DNA of 64,000 bases from contig NZ_JAHQYI010000001.1 of NCBI RefSeq assembly GCF_019061125.1, positions 1,302,001-1,366,000 of the forward strand, in the 5' to 3' direction. A model generated the notes under the pieces. That model did not search any database, was not told the origin of the DNA, and saw only the letters and a program-made list of their open reading frames with translations. Source of the stretch: Microbacterium sp. NC79 (GTDB lineage: Bacteria > Actinomycetota > Actinomycetes > Actinomycetales > Microbacteriaceae). The translations under genes and the position numbers were made by a program. Shown piece by piece: positions 19,733-30,129 of this stretch (its first letter is position 1; each line of letters starts with the position of its first letter).

Positions 19733-21594
19733 TGGCGACCGATCTGCCCTACAAGCCGAAGCCGGGGGAGATACCGACCAACCCGGGTGTCTACCGGTTC
19801 CGTGATGCGGCCGGGCGTGTGCTCTACGTCGGAAAGGCGAAGAGCTTACGGCAACGGCTGTCGAACTATTTCGCGCCGCTACACACGTTGCACGAGCGTA
19901 CACGGCGGATGGTGACGACAGCTGCGAGCGTGGAGTGGACCGTCGTCGATAGCGATGTCGATTCTCTCCAGTTGGAGTACATGTGGATCAAGGAGTTCGA
20001 TCCACCGTTCAACGTGCGGTACAAAGACGACAAGTCCTACCCGTACATGGCGATCACGCTCGCCGATGAAGCACCGCGCGTCATTGTGACGCGCAACCCG
20101 AAGATTCGCGGGGCAAAGTACTTCGGTCCCTATCCGAAGGTGTGGGCGGTGCACGACACGATCGATCAAATGATCAAGGTGTTCCCCATCCGCACGTGCT
20201 CGGATGCCGCCTACAAGCGCGCAATGCAGTCGGGCAAGCCGTGTTTCCCCGGTCAGATTGGGCGGTGCGGTGGGCCGTGCTCAATGAAGGTGACGATTGC
20301 GGAACATCGCGCCATGGTGGATGACTTCGTCGCGTTTATGTCTGGGGGAGACTCTCGTTTCACCAAGAAGCTGACCGCGCAGATGCAGGACGCTGCTGCC
20401 GCAATGGACTACGAGGCAGCCGCAAAGTACCGTGACCAGTTGGCCTCGATTGAAGCCGTGCTCAGTAAGAGCGCGTTGGTCCTACCCGCCGACGAAGACG
20501 CGGATCTCTTTGGAATTGCCGAAGACGAGCTCGCCGCCGCCGTGCAACACTTCATCATCCGTGGCGGACGCGTGCGCGGCGTGCGATCAACAACCGTCGA
20601 AAAAGAGATCGACATCAGCGGAGCAGAGCTTGTTGATCAACTGCTACAGCGCGTCTACGGCGACGCAACCGCGGAGTCCATTCCCAAGCGTGTGCTGGTT
20701 CCGTCGCTTCCTGAGGATGCCGAAGAACTTGAGCAGTGGCTGCGTGCTCGTCGCGGGAAGTCCGTGCAGTTAAAAGTCGCCCAGCGCGGGCAGATGGCCG
20801 ACATCATGAAGACCGCGACTCTCAATGCGTCGCAAGCGCTCATGCTCCATAAGACGCGCAGGTCAGCCGACTATGTTGCCCGGTCGCGCGCGCTCACCGA
20901 TCTGCAAGAAGCGCTCGGCCTGGAAACGGCGCCGTTGCGCATCGAGTGCTACGACATTTCGCACCTGTCAGGCACGAATGTTGTGGCCTCGATGGTCGTG
21001 TTCGAAGACGGGCTCGCACGGAAAGACCAGTACCGCTCGTTCAATATTGCGGAGACGACGGACGATACCGACTCGATGTACCAAGTGCTCACGCGGCGCC
21101 TCGCGCGCCTCGACGATGAGGCGGAAACAGTCGACGAAGCCGGAAATCGGAAGCGCTTCTCTTATCCGCCGCAACTGCTCGTTGTTGACGGCGGCCAGCC
21201 GCAGGTGGCGGCAGCCGCACGCGCTCTCGCTGACGCAGGGCGCACCGATATTGCGCTGTGCGGAATTGCCAAAAGACTCGAAGAGATCTGGCTTCCAGGC
21301 GATGACTACCCGGTCATTCTGCCGCGCACGAGCGAAGCCCTTTATCTGATTCAACGCTTGCGCGATGAGGCGCACCGTTTCGCCATCACCCACCAGCGCA
21401 AACGCCGTAAACGTGACATTACGACGGTGCTTTCCGAGGTTCCTGGACTCGGCGAAGCACGCATCAAAGCGTTGCTGCGGCACTTTGGTTCCGTCGCGGC
21501 GCTCAAGAACGCGAGCGCTGATGAGATCACTCAGGTTCCAGGCATCGGGCCGAGTCTGGCAGAAACCGTGAGCGAGCACCTCAAAGGTCGCTAG
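19732..21594 (+). CDS. uvrC: Excinuclease ABC subunit C (UvrC)
   Basis: A 620-residue dual-incision nuclease. The N-terminal GIY-YIG domain shows [20 protein letters not shown] with Arg and Glu further on. A UVR domain (about 205-240) contacts UvrB, the RNase H-like domain has [25 protein letters not shown] sequence split by its catalytic Asp, and tandem helix-hairpin-helix motifs close the protein ([25 protein letters not shown]). TAATG coupling to uvrA means it is probably induced along with uvrA. Confidence 0.98.
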
Positions 21595-21620
21595 GCTTAC
21601 ACCAGCGAGAGGAGCACAGC

Positions 21621-22493
21621 GTGAGCACGTCAGACGAGGGCCAGGTCCTCATCGTCACGGGAATGTCGGGGGCAGGGCGCTCGACAGTAGCGAACGCGCT
21701 GGAAGACCTGGGATGGTACGTGGTCGACAACCTCCCACCGCAGATGTTGCGCCCACTGCTCGACTTCTCGAGCGCAAGCGGAACGTCCTTCCCACGCGTG
21801 GCCGTCGTCATCGACGTACGCGGAGGCACGCTCTTTGCGGAACTGCCTGAAGTCCTCCAAGAGTTGCGCAGACGCGGTGATACCCGACTGGTGTTTCTGG
21901 ACGCGTCTGATGACGCGCTTGTGCGCCGATTTGAAGCCGTGCGCCGCCCGCACCCGCTGCAGGGTCATGGCACGCTGGTTGACGGCATTCACGCCGAGCG
22001 TGAGCGCCTCAGGCTGGTGCGGGAGAGCGCAGACGTGCTCATCGACACCACCAACCTGAACATCCACCAGCTGGCGAACACGGTTTCTGACACTTTCCGT
22101 GCCGCCGATTCAGCCAAGCACGATGTCACGGTGATGAGCTTCGGCTTCAAGTACGGACTCCCGACGGACGCCGACTTCGTCGCCGATATGCGATTTTTGC
22201 CCAACCCGTTCTGGAACGAAGAGCTACGGCCCTTCACCGGAAAAGACGAGGCCGTGTCTGAGTACGTGCTCGGACAACCCGGCGCAGCAGAGTTCATCAG
22301 CAACTACGCGGCGGCACTACGTGCCGCGATTGATGGCTACCAGCGCGAGAACAAACGTCACTCCGTCATCGCCGTGGGATGCACAGGCGGCAAGCACCGT
22401 TCGGTCGCAACGTCTATCGAGTTGGCGAAACGCTTGGCAGAAGTACCAGGGATTGCTGTGCGAGTGAAGCATCGCGACCTGGGGCGAGAGTAG
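21621..22493 (+). CDS. rapZ: RNase adapter RapZ / YvcJ family nucleotide-binding protein
   Basis: A 290-residue P-loop protein. Walker A is GMSGAGRST, followed by LGWYVVDNLPP and a C-terminal IAVGCTGGKHRSVA segment that is diagnostic of the family. In E. coli RapZ guides RNase E to GlmZ; in Gram-positives YvcJ affects competence, and the actinobacterial role is not settled. GTG 21621 has GAGAGGAGC upstream. It lies between uvrC and whiA. In many actinobacteria yvcK separates rapZ from whiA; no yvcK is here. Confidence 0.95.
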   Translation: MSTSDEGQVLIVTGMSGAGRSTVANALEDLGWYVVDNLPPQMLRPLLDFSSASGTSFPRVAVVIDVRGGTLFAELPEVLQELRRRGDTRLVFLDASDDALVRRFEAVRRPHPLQGHGTLVDGIHAERERLRLVRESADVLIDTTNLNIHQLANTVSDTFRAADSAKHDVTVMSFGFKYGLPTDADFVADMRFLPNPFWNEELRPFTGKDEAVSEYVLGQPGAAEFISNYAAALRAAIDGYQRENKRHSVIAVGCTGGKHRSVATSIELAKRLAEVPGIAVRVKHRDLGRE

Positions 22494-22552
22494 GATAGAA
22501 GTTCCGCCCTTTTTGCGCGTTCCCGACTTTTTACTGAAATAGAGGTACCCCA

Positions 22553-23527
22553 GTGGCACTGACCGCCGATGTCAAAGGCGAACTCGTCCAGATTCGCGAC
22601 CCGCGTGCTTCGGTACGCGTCGCGGAGCTGACGAGCATCCTGCGTTTCGCTGGCGGACTGCACTCGATTGCTGGCCGTGTTGCGGTTGAAGCTGAAGTCG
22701 ATGCCGAAGTCCTCGCGCGCCGTGTGGCTCGTGATCTTGTTGAAATTTATGCCGCCCGCCCGGAGATCGTTCCGGTGCAGGCATCCGGTTCGCGTTCAGG
22801 CAACCACTGGGCAGTACGCGTGATTGAAGGCGGCGAGACGCTTGCTCGTCAAACCGGCCTGCTCGACCAGCGTCGTCGTCCTGTGCGTGGCCTGCCGAAC
22901 CGCCTGACCACCGGTACCCGGGAAGATCTTGCTGCAATCTGGCGAGGCGCGTTCCTTGCCGCAGGCACACTGACGGAGCCTGGTCGTTCGGCCGCCGTCG
23001 AAGTGAGTGCCCCGTCAGGTGAAGCTGCGATGGCCCTGGTCGGTGCCGCACACCGGATGGGCATCGCAACGAAGGCCCGCGAAGTGCGTGGCGTACCCCG
23101 CGTCGTGGTTCGCGAGGGCGAATCGATTCGCGCGATTCTGGCAGCGATGGGCGCGGTGCGTACCGCTGCTGCCTGGGACGAAATGCGTCAGCGCCGTGAA
23201 GTGCGCGCGGGCGTCAACCGCCTCGTGAACTTCGATGACGCGAACCTGCGCCGATCCGCACAGGCCGCGGTCGCCGCGTGTGCACGCATCGAGCGCGCAC
23301 TGGAGATTCTGGCGGATGAGGTTCCTGACCACCTTCGTCAGGCTGGCGAACTTCGCCTCGCTCACCGCGATGCGAGCCTTGATGAGCTTGGTCACCGTGC
23401 CGACCCGCCGCTGACGAAAGACGCTGTCGCCGGCCGCATCCGTCGCCTGCTGGCGATGGCAGACAAGCGTGCTGAGGCCGAAGGCATTCCCGGAACCGAA
23501 GCTGCGGTTCCGACCGGAGAAGACTAA
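22553..23527 (+). CDS. whiA: DNA-binding protein WhiA
   Basis: A 324-residue regulator conserved in Gram-positives. The N-terminal part is a degenerate LAGLIDADG homing-endonuclease fold ([21 protein letters not shown]), and the C-terminal part is a helix-turn-helix with [23 protein letters not shown] sequence. In Streptomyces WhiA works with WhiB on sporulation septation genes; in non-sporulators it affects division. GTG 22553 is preceded by GAGGTA. The 59-base gap after rapZ holds no gene. A hairpin follows. Confidence 0.96.
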   Translation: MALTADVKGELVQIRDPRASVRVAELTSILRFAGGLHSIAGRVAVEAEVDAEVLARRVARDLVEIYAARPEIVPVQASGSRSGNHWAVRVIEGGETLARQTGLLDQRRRPVRGLPNRLTTGTREDLAAIWRGAFLAAGTLTEPGRSAAVEVSAPSGEAAMALVGAAHRMGIATKAREVRGVPRVVVREGESIRAILAAMGAVRTAAAWDEMRQRREVRAGVNRLVNFDDANLRRSAQAAVAACARIERALEILADEVPDHLRQAGELRLAHRDASLDELGHRADPPLTKDAVAGRIRRLLAMADKRAEAEGIPGTEAAVPTGED

Positions 23528-23545
23528 ACACGCGCGACAATTCAC

Positions 23546-23585
23546 ACACCGCCTGGCAAAGGAATCTTCCCGAGCCAGGCGGTGT
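23546..23585 (+). terminator. Hairpin after whiA
   Basis: A 12-base-pair perfect stem (23546-23557 with 23574-23585) and a 16-base loop. A likely -10 for sodA, TAGGAT, follows at about 23594. Confidence 0.65.
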
Positions 23586-23682
23586 TGTCGTCGGTAGGAT
23601 GAAAATGATTGACCTTCCCGCCTCGGCGGTTCCGGAGGTCACCAAGGCGCCCACTGGGTGCAGACCAGAAAGAAGCGAAACA

Positions 23683-24309
23683 ATGGCGACATACACGCTG
23701 CCAGAGCTGACCTACGACTACTCGGCCCTCGAGCCGGCAATCAGCGGTGCCATCATGGAACTGCACCACGGCAAGCACCACCAGGCTTACGTCACCGGTG
23801 CTAACACGGCCCTCGAGCAGCTTGCTGAGGCTCGTGCCGCGGGAAACTTCGCGAACATCAACAAGCTCGAAAAGGACCTCGCGTTCAACCTCGGCGGCCA
23901 CACGAACCACTCGATCTTCTGGACGAACATGTCGCCGAACGGTGGCGACAAGCCCACCGGCGAGCTCGAGGCAGCGATCGCGGACCACTTCGGTTCGTTC
24001 GACGCATTCCAGGCACACTTCACCGCAGCAGCCCTTGGTGTTCAGGGCTCGGGTTGGGCTGGCTTGTTCTGGGACTCGATCGGCGAGAACCTGATCATCC
24101 AGCAGTTCTTCGACCAGCAGTCGCAGTTCGCTGCCGGTTCCGTGCCGCTGCTCCTGCTCGATGTTTGGGAGCACGCATACTACCTCGACTACAAGAACGT
24201 CCGTGCTGACTATGTCAAGGCGTTCTGGAACATTGCGAACTGGGACAACGTGCAGACACGTTTTGAAACAGCACGCACGCAGAGCAAGGGCCTGCTGGTA
24301 CAGTCGTGA
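23683..24309 (+). CDS. sodA: Superoxide dismutase, Fe/Mn type
   Basis: A 208-residue cytosolic dismutase. Metal ligands fit His28 in MELHHGKHH, a His in HTNHSIFW, and Asp/His in [14 protein letters not shown]. The sequence around the second ligand (GGDKPTGEL, then GSGWAGL) resembles Mn-type enzymes, but metal choice cannot be fixed by eye. ATG 23683 is chosen because homologs begin MATYTLP-like; an upstream in-frame start would add 28 unrelated residues. Flanked by hairpins on both sides, so probably transcribed alone. Confidence 0.96.
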   Translation: MATYTLPELTYDYSALEPAISGAIMELHHGKHHQAYVTGANTALEQLAEARAAGNFANINKLEKDLAFNLGGHTNHSIFWTNMSPNGGDKPTGELEAAIADHFGSFDAFQAHFTAAALGVQGSGWAGLFWDSIGENLIIQQFFDQQSQFAAGSVPLLLLDVWEHAYYLDYKNVRADYVKAFWNIANWDNVQTRFETARTQSKGLLVQS

Positions 24310-24314
24310 ACGGT

Positions 24315-24347
24315 GGCGTCCCCGGTGGGGATTCCACCGGGGACGCC
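24315..24347 (+). terminator. Hairpin after sodA
   Basis: Perfect 14-base-pair stem (24315-24328 with 24334-24347) and a 5-base loop, 5 bases after the stop. No T run follows. Confidence 0.7.
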
Positions 24348-24412
24348 GATGTCCGCGACTTCTATTCGTCACGCGTTCATCGGCGCGCGTGACAGACCAC
24401 TAGGGAGCATAA

Positions 24413-25420
<1,008 letters not shown>

Positions 25421-25422
25421 AT

Positions 25423-26637
25423 ATGACTCTGCGAACCCTCGACTCGCTCGGATCCCTTGCGGGCAAGCGCGTTATCGTCCGTTGCGATCTTAATGTTCCG
25501 TTGAAAGACGGTGTTATTAGCGACGACGGTCGAATCCGCGCCTCACTTCCTACGTTGAACACTCTGATCAATCAGGGTGCGCGCGTAATCGTGTGTTCTC
25601 ACCTCGGGCGACCCGAGGGTGCACCGGACGAGCGTTACAGCCTCGCTCCGGTCGCGCAGCGTCTCGCAGAACTCCTCGGAAAACCGGTCGCGTTTGCGCG
25701 CGACACGGTAGGGGAGTCTGCGCAAGAAGCCACAGCCGGTCTCGATGACGGCGGCATCGCCGTCATCGAGAACCTGCGCTTCAACCCCGGCGAGACCAGC
25801 AAGGATCAGGGCGAGCGTGACGCGTTCGCTCGGCAGCTGGCTGCCCTCGGGGACGTCCTCGTTTCGGACGGCTTCGGTGTTGTGCACCGCAAGCAGGCGA
25901 GCGTGTACGAACTCGCGCAGCTGGTTCCGTCTGCCGCTGGCCTGCTCATCGCCACCGAACTTGATGTGCTTGACCGCCTCACCGAGAATCCGGAGCGACC
26001 GTACACGGTTGTTCTTGGCGGCTCGAAGGTGTCAGACAAGCTGGGTGTCATTGAACACCTGCTTCCGCGCGTCAACCGCATCCTCATTGGTGGCGGCATG
26101 CTGTTCACCTTCTTGAAGGCCGAGGGCCACAACGTGGGCTCCAGCCTGTTGGAAGAAGACCAGCTCGACACCGTACGCGGGTACCTGGCCGACGCGCGCG
26201 AGCGCGGCGTCGAGATTGTGCTGCCGACCGATGTTGTTGTCGCGGAGAAGTTTGCCGCCGACGCCGCACACGAAGTTGTTGCTGCCAGCGCGATCGAAGA
26301 GACGAGCTTCGGAACCGCTGGCATCGGTCTCGACATTGGCCCGGAGACGTCGAAGGCCTTTGCCGACGCCGTTGCCTCGAGCAAGACGGTGTTCTGGAAC
26401 GGCCCGATGGGCGTGTTCGAGTTCCCCGCTTTCGCTGGCGGTACGAAAGCAGTTGCGCAGGCGCTGACTGCCGTTAACGGTCTCAGCGTTGTGGGCGGCG
26501 GCGATTCTGCCGCAGCCGTACGTCAGCTCGGTTTTGCCGATGACCAGTTTGGTCACATCTCCACCGGTGGTGGTGCAAGCCTCGAATTCCTCGAAGGCAA
26601 GAAGCTTCCCGGACTGGAGGTCCTCGGATGGTCGTAA
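25423..26637 (+). CDS. pgk: Phosphoglycerate kinase
   Basis: A 404-residue enzyme making ATP from 1,3-bisphosphoglycerate. The N-terminal [19 protein letters not shown] is the substrate-binding signature, SHLGRPEG follows, and the nucleotide end has WNGPMGVFE and [11 protein letters not shown] 25423 is two bases after the gap stop. One family position reads [12 protein letters not shown] where many homologs have DAFGTAHRAHAS. The 3' end overlaps tpiA by 10 bases, implying coupled translation. Confidence 0.98.
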   Translation: MTLRTLDSLGSLAGKRVIVRCDLNVPLKDGVISDDGRIRASLPTLNTLINQGARVIVCSHLGRPEGAPDERYSLAPVAQRLAELLGKPVAFARDTVGESAQEATAGLDDGGIAVIENLRFNPGETSKDQGERDAFARQLAALGDVLVSDGFGVVHRKQASVYELAQLVPSAAGLLIATELDVLDRLTENPERPYTVVLGGSKVSDKLGVIEHLLPRVNRILIGGGMLFTFLKAEGHNVGSSLLEEDQLDTVRGYLADARERGVEIVLPTDVVVAEKFAADAAHEVVAASAIEETSFGTAGIGLDIGPETSKAFADAVASSKTVFWNGPMGVFEFPAFAGGTKAVAQALTAVNGLSVVGGGDSAAAVRQLGFADDQFGHISTGGGASLEFLEGKKLPGLEVLGWS

Positions 26638-27416
26638 CACGTACGCCGCTCATTGCGGGTAACTGGAAGATGAACCTGGATCACCTCCAGGCGGTCGCGT
26701 TCGTGCAGAAGCTGCACTGGACGTTGAAAGACGCGAAGTTTGAGTCGAACGCGGTCGAGGTTGCGGTCTTCCCGCCTTTCACCGACATTCGTTCAGTGCA
26801 GACGCTGATCGACGCCGACAAGATTCCGTTCTCGCTTGGTGCACAAGACATTTCAGCGCAGGACTCCGGCGCATACACGGGTGAAATCTCGGGCCTGTTC
26901 CTCTCGAAGCTCAAGTGTGGCTACGTCATCATCGGCCACTCCGAGCGTCGCGAATACCACAACGAGACCGACGAGATCGTGGCAGCGAAGACGAAAGCCG
27001 CCATCAAGCACGGTGTCGTACCGGTGATCTGCGTCGGCGAAACTGCCGAAGACCTCGAAAAGCACGGGGCTAGCGCGGTTCCCGTCGCTCAGCTTCGCGT
27101 CGCTCTCGAGGGCATCGACAAGAAGGCCGATATCGTCGTCGCTTACGAGCCGGTCTGGGCGATCGGCTCCGGCCAGGCGGCAACGCCCGCGCAAGCACAG
27201 GACGTGTGCAAGGCTCTGCGCGGCGTCATCGCTGAGACGCTCGGCGATGAGGCGGCGGCGCGCACCCGTGTGCTGTATGGCGGGTCAGTGAAGGCAAACA
27301 ACATCGCCGCGTTCATGCGCGAGCCTGATGTAGACGGCGCTCTCGTCGGCGGTGCAAGCCTGATCGTGGACGAATTCGCGGCGATTGCTCGCTTCCCGAG
27401 CCACGTCGGCGTCTAG
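26628..27416 (+). CDS. tpiA: Triose-phosphate isomerase
   Basis: A 262-residue TIM-barrel enzyme interconverting DHAP and glyceraldehyde-3-phosphate. AGNWKMN holds the catalytic Lys, [11 protein letters not shown] the catalytic His, and [11 protein letters not shown] the catalytic Glu plus the phosphate loop. YGGSVKANN and GGASL close the active site. The ATG at 26628 lies inside the end of pgk. Length is normal. Confidence 0.98.
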   Translation: MVVTRTPLIAGNWKMNLDHLQAVAFVQKLHWTLKDAKFESNAVEVAVFPPFTDIRSVQTLIDADKIPFSLGAQDISAQDSGAYTGEISGLFLSKLKCGYVIIGHSERREYHNETDEIVAAKTKAAIKHGVVPVICVGETAEDLEKHGASAVPVAQLRVALEGIDKKADIVVAYEPVWAIGSGQAATPAQAQDVCKALRGVIAETLGDEAAARTRVLYGGSVKANNIAAFMREPDVDGALVGGASLIVDEFAAIARFPSHVGV

Positions 27417-27495
27417 CGTTTCGCTGAGGCAGATTCGTCTTCTCCCATATACTGGAGTTTCGTGCGCGATCCGTTCGCACTTGAAAGGTTTTTCC

Positions 27496-27750
27496 GTGGC
27501 TATTCTTGAGCTCATCCTGCAGATTGTGCTGGGTATCACCAGCCTGCTGCTGACCCTTCTTATCCTTCTGCACAAAGGACGCGGTGGCGGTCTGAGTGAC
27601 ATGTTCGGCGGCGGAATGAGCGCCTCCTACGGTTCCAGCGGTCTTGCCGAGCGCAACCTGAACCGCTTCACCGTGGTTCTCGCGCTTGTCTGGTTCGTCA
27701 CGATCGTCGGCCTCGGCCTGATCACGAAGTTCACGGGATTGGCAGGCTAA
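27496..27750 (+). CDS. secG: Preprotein translocase subunit SecG
   Basis: An 84-residue membrane protein with two helices (about 2-20 and 56-77) joined by the loop HKGRGGGLSDMFGGGMSAS, the SecG hallmark. It assists SecYE in protein export. GTG 27496 has GAAAGG 8 bases upstream. A separate -10-like TATACT near 27449 lies in the 79-base gap after tpiA, so secG-rbpA may have its own promoter as well as read-through. Its stop overlaps the rbpA start. Confidence 0.95.
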   Translation: MAILELILQIVLGITSLLLTLLILLHKGRGGGLSDMFGGGMSASYGSSGLAERNLNRFTVVLALVWFVTIVGLGLITKFTGLAG

Positions 27751-28103
27751 TGGCTACCGGAGGAAACGCAATTCGCGGCACCCGCGTCGGCGCTGGCCCC
27801 ATGGGCGAGCAGGATCACGGTTACCACGCTGACCGTACCGCTGTTTCGTACTGGGACGCACTCGGCAACGAGACCGTACGCTACTTTGCAGCCAACCTGC
27901 CTGAGGAAGAAATTCCCGAGCAGATTGACTCGCCGCAGTCCGGCCTGCCCGCAGGTCGCGACAAGGACAACCCGCCGGCACTGGCTAAACCTGAGCCGTA
28001 CAAGACGCACCTGGCATACGTGAAGGAGCGCCGCACAGACGAAGAGGCCGTCCAGTTGCTGGATGAAGCTCTCGCCGCAGTGCGCGCACGCCGCGGACAG
28101 TAA
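27750..28103 (+). CDS. rbpA: RNA polymerase-binding protein RbpA
   Basis: A 117-residue actinobacterial transcription factor that stabilises open complexes with the housekeeping sigma factor. NAIRGTRVGAGPMGE is the N-terminal tail, RTAVSYWDALGNETVRYFAA starts the core domain, and THLAYVKERRTDEEAVQLLDEAL is the sigma-interaction segment. The core lacks the cysteine and some residues seen in mycobacterial RbpA, and contains no Cys at all. It is coupled to secG by TAATG. A strong hairpin follows. Confidence 0.92.
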   Translation: MATGGNAIRGTRVGAGPMGEQDHGYHADRTAVSYWDALGNETVRYFAANLPEEEIPEQIDSPQSGLPAGRDKDNPPALAKPEPYKTHLAYVKERRTDEEAVQLLDEALAAVRARRGQ

Positions 28104-28110
28104 GCATTAA

Positions 28111-28152
28111 GCGAAAGGGGTGGGACCGCACAAGCGGTTCCACCCCTTTCGC
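28111..28152 (+). terminator. Intrinsic terminator after rbpA
   Basis: A 19-base-pair stem with one G-T pair and an ACAA loop, 7 bases after the rbpA stop. It marks the left edge of the repeat-rich gap that follows. Confidence 0.8.
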
Positions 28153-28157
28153 GTTCC

Positions 28158-28251
28158 GTCAGCCCGTGGTTCCGGCGTCAGCCCGTGGTTCCGGCGTCAG
28201 CCCATGGTTCCGCGTCAGTCCGTGGTTCCGGCGTCAGTCCGTGGTTCCGGT
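28158..28251. repeat. Five tandem 19-base repeats containing TGGTTCCG
   Basis: Five head-to-tail copies (28158, 28177, 28196, 28214, 28233) of a unit reading GTCAGCCCGTGGTTCCGGC. The third is one base shorter; the fourth and fifth carry T in place of one C. Copies abut with no spacers, so this is not a CRISPR array. Confidence 0.9.
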
Positions 28252-28272
28252 CCGTCGCACTTCATATGTTGC

Positions 28273-28393
28273 GCGAGACACAATTTGGTCGGCGAGAAAC
28301 ATGCGGCGCGGTGATGTTTCGCCGACCAAAATGTGTTTCGCACGCATGCGGAACCGCGGGAGCGGAACCGCGGGTGCAGAACGCAGCCCGCGG
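28273..28393. repeat. Long imperfect palindrome plus GGAACC repeats (element A)
   Basis: Arms of about 29 bases (28273-28302 and 28314-28341) flank an 11-base centre and share TTTGGTCGGCGA and its complement. To the right, 28350-28393 holds two GCGGAACCGCGGG copies and two CAGCCCGCGGAAT-type copies. GGTTCC units thus lie left and GGAACC units right of the palindrome. With the tandem repeats this fills the 28153-28420 gap; I see no gene in it. Confidence 0.8.
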
Positions 28394-28420
28394 AATCCAG
28401 CCCGCGGAATTGCGGGGCCG

Positions 28421-29188
28421 TTAGAAGCTGGGGTCAATCAGTTCGGCAGGAACCTGACCGGCGGCGGCTTCGTCAACAATGATGATCGTGCGGCTCGTGC
28501 CCTTGGCGCCGGCGGCAGGAACCTGCTCGTAGTTGGCTCCAGCGAGAATGAGTCCGAGGGCTCCGGCCTTCTCTTCACCCGCGACGACCATCCATACTCG
28601 ACGCGAGGAGTTGATCACAGGACGCGTCAGCGTGATGCGTTCGGCGGGAGGTTTGGGGGAGTTGCGCACCGCGACGGCGGCGCGATCCGTCACCGTGATC
28701 GCCGAGCGATCCGGAAACAGCGAGGCGATGTGGCCATCGGGCCCGACGCCCAGGAAGCAGACGTCGAAGCTCGGCCAGGCGTTGGAGCCGTTGGCAAAGC
28801 TTGCGAGCTCGGTAGCGTACGCGTCGGCTGCCTCATCCAAGGTCAAGCCTTCGTCTGACGCAGGCATCTCGTGAATGTTCGCTGCCGGAATATCCAACAT
28901 GTCAAGAAGCGCGGCACGAGCCTGCCCCTCGTTACGGTCGGCATCGTCACGAGCGACCCAACGCTCATCGCTCCACCAGAAATGTACGGCAGACCAATTG
29001 ACCAAATCACGCAACGGGTTTTCTGCCACGGCCGCCAGAACCGCGATGCCCATGGTTCCGCCGGTCAACGACACATGTACCGGTCGATCTTCCGATGCAT
29101 CCATGGCGACCTTGCCGAGAAAGCGCTTGGCAACGCTCTCGGCGAGATCGGTTGGCGTCGGCACAACGACGACACGTTTTTCGGTCAT
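28421..29188 (-). CDS. pgl: 6-phosphogluconolactonase
   Basis: A 255-residue enzyme of the DevB/Pgl family that hydrolyses 6-phosphogluconolactone, the second oxidative pentose phosphate step. Family blocks are SLTGGTMGIAVL, WWSDERWV, FLGVGPDGHIASLFP and RITLTRPVIN. It is the last gene of the minus-strand pentose phosphate run and overlaps opcA by 4 bases. Length is normal. Confidence 0.95.
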   Translation of the reverse strand: MTEKRVVVVPTPTDLAESVAKRFLGKVAMDASEDRPVHVSLTGGTMGIAVLAAVAENPLRDLVNWSAVHFWWSDERWVARDDADRNEGQARAALLDMLDIPAANIHEMPASDEGLTLDEAADAYATELASFANGSNAWPSFDVCFLGVGPDGHIASLFPDRSAITVTDRAAVAVRNSPKPPAERITLTRPVINSSRRVWMVVAGEEKAGALGLILAGANYEQVPAAGAKGTSRTIIIVDEAAAGQVPAELIDPSF

Positions 29189-30129
29189 GCTGAGTGTCCT
29201 TCCGAGGCCGGACCGAGGCGGTGCCAGCCTTCTGAGATGACTCGACCGTACAGCACGTCGGGGTCAAGGCGACGCAGCTCTTCGGCGAGGCACTCGCGCA
29301 GGGTGCGTCGTGGTAGCGGTAGATCATGATCCGGTTGCCCCGGCTGCGTCAGCAACGCAACACCCGGTTCCGGACGCTCCAACAGGATGTCGCCAGACGC
29401 GCGCGTCAGGCGCACGCTCTTGATACCCTCTCGCCACGTCTCGTGCGACTCGTAGACCCACTTCACCGGTACGTCGAGTTGCAGACGTAGCCAGGCGGCA
29501 AGCAGACCGGTGGAGGGGGATTCAGCGGAACCATGAACTTCGACTGCAGTCACCTGGTCGTAGGGCGGCTGGTCAAGCACAGCGGCCAGTTGCTCGCGCC
29601 AGTAGGTGAGGCGGGTCCAGGCCAGGTCAGTGTCGCCAGGGGCGTACCCTTCGCCAAGGTTGGACAGTCGCCGCACCGTGTCAGGATCGGTGGACGCGTC
29701 GGTAATGCGGCGCTGTGCAATGCGGCCAAGCGGGCTGGCGGCAGGACGCAGCGGCGGCTGGTCAGGCCACCACACCACGACGGGTGCATCAGGCAGGAGG
29801 AGCCCGGTAACGAGGCTCTCCTCGTTCGTTGCGGCGGCGCCGAATGCACGGAGGACGATGACCTCACTAGCGCCCGCGTCGCCACCGACGCGAATCTGTG
29901 CGTCCAGACGAGCATCCGCGTTTCGATCGGTCAGCAAAACGATGACGCGCATCGGGTGCTCGCGTGACGCGTCATTGGCGGCATCGATGGCGGGCTCTGC
30001 TGCTTCTTCACGAGTCGCGATGACCAGCGTGAGCACGCGGCCAAGCGCGACGGCACCACCCTCTTCACGGACCTGCACGAGGCGCTTAGCGACCTGGCTA
30101 ATGGTGGTGTCAGGAAGATCAACGATCAT
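29185..30129 (-). CDS. opcA: Glucose-6-phosphate dehydrogenase assembly protein OpcA
   Basis: A 314-residue protein, found in cyanobacteria and actinobacteria, needed for assembly or redox activation of G6PDH. It begins MIVDLPDTTISQV, and VVVWWPDQPP and RLTYWREQLAAVLDQPP are recognisable family blocks. ATG 30129 is chosen because it overlaps the zwf stop by 4 bases; an upstream in-frame start would lie inside zwf. Its place directly after zwf is typical and supports the partner role. Confidence 0.95.
   Translation of the reverse strand: MIVDLPDTTISQVAKRLVQVREEGGAVALGRVLTLVIATREEAAEPAIDAANDASREHPMRVIVLLTDRNADARLDAQIRVGGDAGASEVIVLRAFGAAATNEESLVTGLLLPDAPVVVWWPDQPPLRPAASPLGRIAQRRITDASTDPDTVRRLSNLGEGYAPGDTDLAWTRLTYWREQLAAVLDQPPYDQVTAVEVHGSAESPSTGLLAAWLRLQLDVPVKWVYESHETWREGIKSVRLTRASGDILLERPEPGVALLTQPGQPDHDLPLPRRTLRECLAEELRRLDPDVLYGRVISEGWHRLGPASEGHSA

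Noticed and set aside
28158..28251. Possible CRISPR array
   Set aside because: The 19-base units abut with no spacers, and no cas genes are in the window.
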